Positions 22,501 through 23,863 of a stretch of DNA of 23,863 nt are shown here, piece by piece (the first letter of the stretch is position 1; each line of letters starts with the position of its first letter). Origin of the DNA: a virus; IMG/VR virus record IMGVR_UViG_3300020474_000112, positions 1-23,863 of that record; one strand, written 5' to 3'. A program made the position numbers and the translations under genes. A model generated the notes under the pieces. That model did not search any database. It was not told the origin of the DNA and saw nothing but the letters and a program-made list of their open reading frames with translations.

Positions 22501-23575
22501 AGGGCTAACAGCTGCAATGCATGACAGATGTAGAGGGTATGGTCACTACGATAAAGGTGTTCAAAAAACAAGGACAGATAACAACTGGAAACCGTTGACT
22601 TGCAAAAACCCTTTTGGTGGATATACCTCATACAATGGCTATGGGCCTATTACTGATTTTATTGCTTTAACTACAACAATCTACGACAATGCAGACCTCC
22701 TAGAAGAACATACTCTGCAAAATTTAACTGAAAAATTACAGTACGTTGTTAGTGCAGCCATAATCAACAAAACGACACTTAGAGATATGGCAGGTATGAT
22801 TGATGCCCTTACGGGTAATGTCGCGGAACTGACAAAGTTAGGCACAGAGTTTAGTAACAAATTTGTCCCACTAAGTGGTGACCGTAAAAGGTTTGCTGAA
22901 ATTATGGACAATGGCATTAAAAATGTAAAGCAAGAGTTTGACGATATCCTTGCCAAGAGAAATCCAGGATTAAGGGAAACACTGCCAGATGCTTATAACT
23001 ATATGACCGGCAAGAAAAAAACAAAAGGCCCCGCTGGAACTAAACCTCTAGATTGGTTAGGAAGAGTTATTCACGCATATACAGGATTCAGAAGCTTTGA
23101 CGCACCTACAGAACACCAACAGTATCTTATTGACATTGAGTACGACGGCAGGGCAATTGTAAGTACTGATGTAAATGGAATTGAATATCCAAAAGATATG
23201 CAGTCTGCCATTTTCAAAAAGATGGGTGAACTTGGAACTTGGGATGAAGCAGTAGAGGAAATGATGAAGGCTATTTCTGCAGATGAGCTTAGAGCAACCT
23301 ACAGACGTGAACAAAAAGAAAACGTTGCTCCACAAGATAAAAATGCAATGTTAGCTGTGACATACAGACTTGACAAACATCTAAGGGCTGCTGTTGATGA
23401 AGCAGAATACGCTTTATATGGTGACAATAACCCGCTCCTTCAACAAGCATATGATGAAAAAACAGAAAAAGTACGTCAACAGGGTCAATACGTGAAAGGC
23501 TCTTCAATGTACACTTTAGATAAAATCAGAGAGGAAAAGAAGAGGAAGGAACTAAAAAAAGGAATTAGAAAATGA
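19511..23575 (+). CDS. gp16: Internal virion protein gp16-like
   Basis: The 1354-residue product matches T7 gp16 (1318) in length and position, the last ejection protein before the tail fibre. The first ~75 residues are acidic and Glu/Ser/Pro-rich, then GNLFEWPDWLDPNN. Hydrophobic segments occur near residues 138-155 (VLPTMALGGALSWAGKG) and 675-715. The last 400 residues (INKTTLRDMAGMIDALTGNV, PLDWLGRVIHAYTGFRSF) resemble the conserved C-terminal part of marine gp16 proteins. T7 gp16 has an N-terminal lytic transglycosylase domain; I see no E-S-x-F/GLMQ-type transglycosylase motifs here, so wall opening may fall to other proteins. It ends in an ATGA overlap with the fibre gene. Confidence 0.88.
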   Translation: MYSNPTNEILNGKPDLEDDGVNSFEEPAKVLDQYITPEESSEVESPSEGEQTSKEVSSDTQQTTEQPKEEKPQGNLFEWPDWLDPNNAPLDLEIEASALAGVADTAIGGVNWIADKFGIPKIPTLTRYQEQELQAIRDISAQVLPTMALGGALSWAGKGLQGLNVANKTNKISRVLAKLGNDSAVKFISNAGITTGSGLMVDTVAPSLELDHNSLGALKDTWPETYSFIPDSWATLESDTPEVKREKNKREAAVLGFGLDLFASAAKLRIAKKSIPFYVPENEMAKAAAERLNKTLDDIKTPEDVLLHEAAKREQALDLLGEYNLKKAKEEGITEPLLGYHDSFTATESGLRTVDDGGIVSASVDLLKTTKNIDSYNGRVASVLPDAVLKEALGYPKGVRKVVLEEADKLRNAGRYGVNTSQGYKPFSEIEAAAEPITADLLRMSVDEMKEYFKPIRNADGSVSSKSLTYTDDNNATGALLLRDEPGAYVASVKALNQYIGEFASWDEAKAVTYLSTSLGGQISDMAWTARQMTGSDALEHIHEMIIDRMSFLMTMIGQTRYVAGRTLNLKNIFKRLSKGDASFLKGAKHERNETLKGLQRIQDETKNSMQTLRNINKERPELLGPFMLAHEISDGDITTITKMNEMYKHLTRTASSAVVDLNPDMPSLINQGIWGNIYNSTFSLGTPLAAGIENAVTLIEKPVALLAGAAAHLPSSSIRGTSEAPVKAIRRGWVQYTKLQDTMDKAARHMSKVFKMASTDPSSVEYIMRDDISRMSEDRMAFVRSFANAQEEIGEYGASHVADVIETLRGLETHPVLRVAANGLTASDGFSRAALANLEAYAHAYDEINISGGKLNPDMLETIADQAYKKMFNKKGFLKNDQIEFQARELTMQTNNVAIRAVNPVLSVVPALRIGSMFPRTGFSILQYFGSHSPVGLFVETFNKFPKPFHEMPFEKVKKLLEERGIKPTQHIEAQYNEIYYELKGRKVIGGLLTGLGLTAAMHDRCRGYGHYDKGVQKTRTDNNWKPLTCKNPFGGYTSYNGYGPITDFIALTTTIYDNADLLEEHTLQNLTEKLQYVVSAAIINKTTLRDMAGMIDALTGNVAELTKLGTEFSNKFVPLSGDRKRFAEIMDNGIKNVKQEFDDILAKRNPGLRETLPDAYNYMTGKKKTKGPAGTKPLDWLGRVIHAYTGFRSFDAPTEHQQYLIDIEYDGRAIVSTDVNGIEYPKDMQSAIFKKMGELGTWDEAVEEMMKAISADELRATYRREQKENVAPQDKNAMLAVTYRLDKHLRAAVDEAEYALYGDNNPLLQQAYDEKTEKVRQQGQYVKGSSMYTLDKIREEKKRKELKKGIRK

Positions 23576-23863
23576 GTGCATTTAACATCTATAATGGCAA
23601 TGGAGTTCAAACACAATTCCCGATAACATTTGATTACTTTGATGATGATGACATTGAAGTATGGCTATGGAATGAAACGCTCAGAAAATGGCAATTATGC
23701 ACTGAGGGAGTTAATTACAACATTGTCGGCAACAACGTTGAATTTTTAAGTACAACAGTTGGATTAGGCGGTGGACTAGGCCCTAGCCCAACTCCAGATC
23801 CAACTCCAGATCCAACTCCAGATCCAACACCGAGTCCAACACCGGACCCAACACCTGATCCAT
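23572..23863 (+). CDS. gp17: Tail fibre protein, N-terminal part (partial)
   Basis: The frame starts at ATG 23572 (ATGA overlap with gp16) and runs off the right edge after 97 codons. The first ~60 residues (NIYNGNGVQTQFPITFDYFD, IEVWLWNE, LCTEGVNYNIVGNNVEFL) match the T7 tail-fibre N-terminal attachment domain, which docks to the tail tube. After GLGGGLG comes a repetitive PTPDPTPD linker from residue 73 to the window edge. The distal receptor-binding part is outside the window, so the host receptor cannot be judged. Its place after gp16 is as in T7 gene 17. Confidence 0.88.
   Translation, partial: MSAFNIYNGNGVQTQFPITFDYFDDDDIEVWLWNETLRKWQLCTEGVNYNIVGNNVEFLSTTVGLGGGLGPSPTPDPTPDPTPDPTPSPTPDPTPDP
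23788..23863 (+). repeat. 12-bp tandem repeat coding for a PTPD linker
   Basis: Three exact units of CCAACTCCAGAT (23788-23823) are followed by three diverged units (CCAACACCGAGT, CCAACACCGGAC, CCAACACCTGAT), and the next unit is cut by the window edge. They encode repeated Pro-Thr-Pro-Asp, an extended, inflexible linker. Identical neighbouring units suggest recent expansion by slippage, while the diverged ones are older. The full copy number is not visible. Confidence 0.93.

Noticed and set aside
1-23863. CRISPR array, insertion sequence, integrase, attachment site or tRNA
   Set aside because: No spaced direct repeats, transposase or integrase motif, long terminal repeats, or tRNA cloverleaf were seen on either strand.

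Overview
The window is about 24 kb from the middle and late part of a T7-like podovirus genome (Autographivirales-type gene order), all on the + strand and densely packed, with many ATGA/TAATG-type overlaps. Several features suggest a phage of a marine or brackish unicellular cyanobacterium (Synechococcus/Prochlorococcus type): class I ribonucleotide reductase subunits next to MazG and DUF3310 genes, a small basic MAKQGLYANIHAKRK-type protein familiar from cyanophages, and cyanopodovirus-like lengths of the capsid and tail proteins. No host gene is present, so the host is inferred.

Replication and nucleotide block (1-6616): the C-terminal end of the primase-helicase (T7 gp4), a small unknown gene, a gp5-type DNA polymerase split into an exonuclease frame and a polymerase frame, a PD-(D/E)XK nuclease, a gp6-type 5'-3' exonuclease, a small NblA-like protein, DUF3310, MazG, a GH24 lysozyme, and nrdA/nrdB. 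Together these degrade host DNA, recycle and balance nucleotides, and copy the genome.

Head and neck block (6591-12101): a small pre-portal gene, a proline-rich gp7.3-like gene, portal, scaffold, a small basic protein, a C39-like cysteine peptidase, a tiny membrane protein, another small gene, a structured leader, and the major capsid gene. The capsid gene is interrupted by a compact, ORF-less group I intron of about 226 nt (11777-12002). The junctions are supported by P1, P10, the P3/P4/P7 core and the terminal G, and splicing restores a 374-residue capsid protein. A strong intrinsic terminator follows at the position of T7 T-phi.

Tail and ejection block (12171-23863): tail tube A (gp11), tail tube/nozzle B (gp12), gp13-like, gp14, gp15 (with a degenerate M23/LytM-like C-terminal domain), gp16, and the start of a tail fibre gene that runs off the window in a PTPD-repeat linker.

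The main points for a second look are the capsid-gene intron, the split DNA polymerase, the C39-like peptidase beside the capsid gene, the degenerate peptidase fold on gp15, and the NrdB that seems to lack the radical tyrosine.
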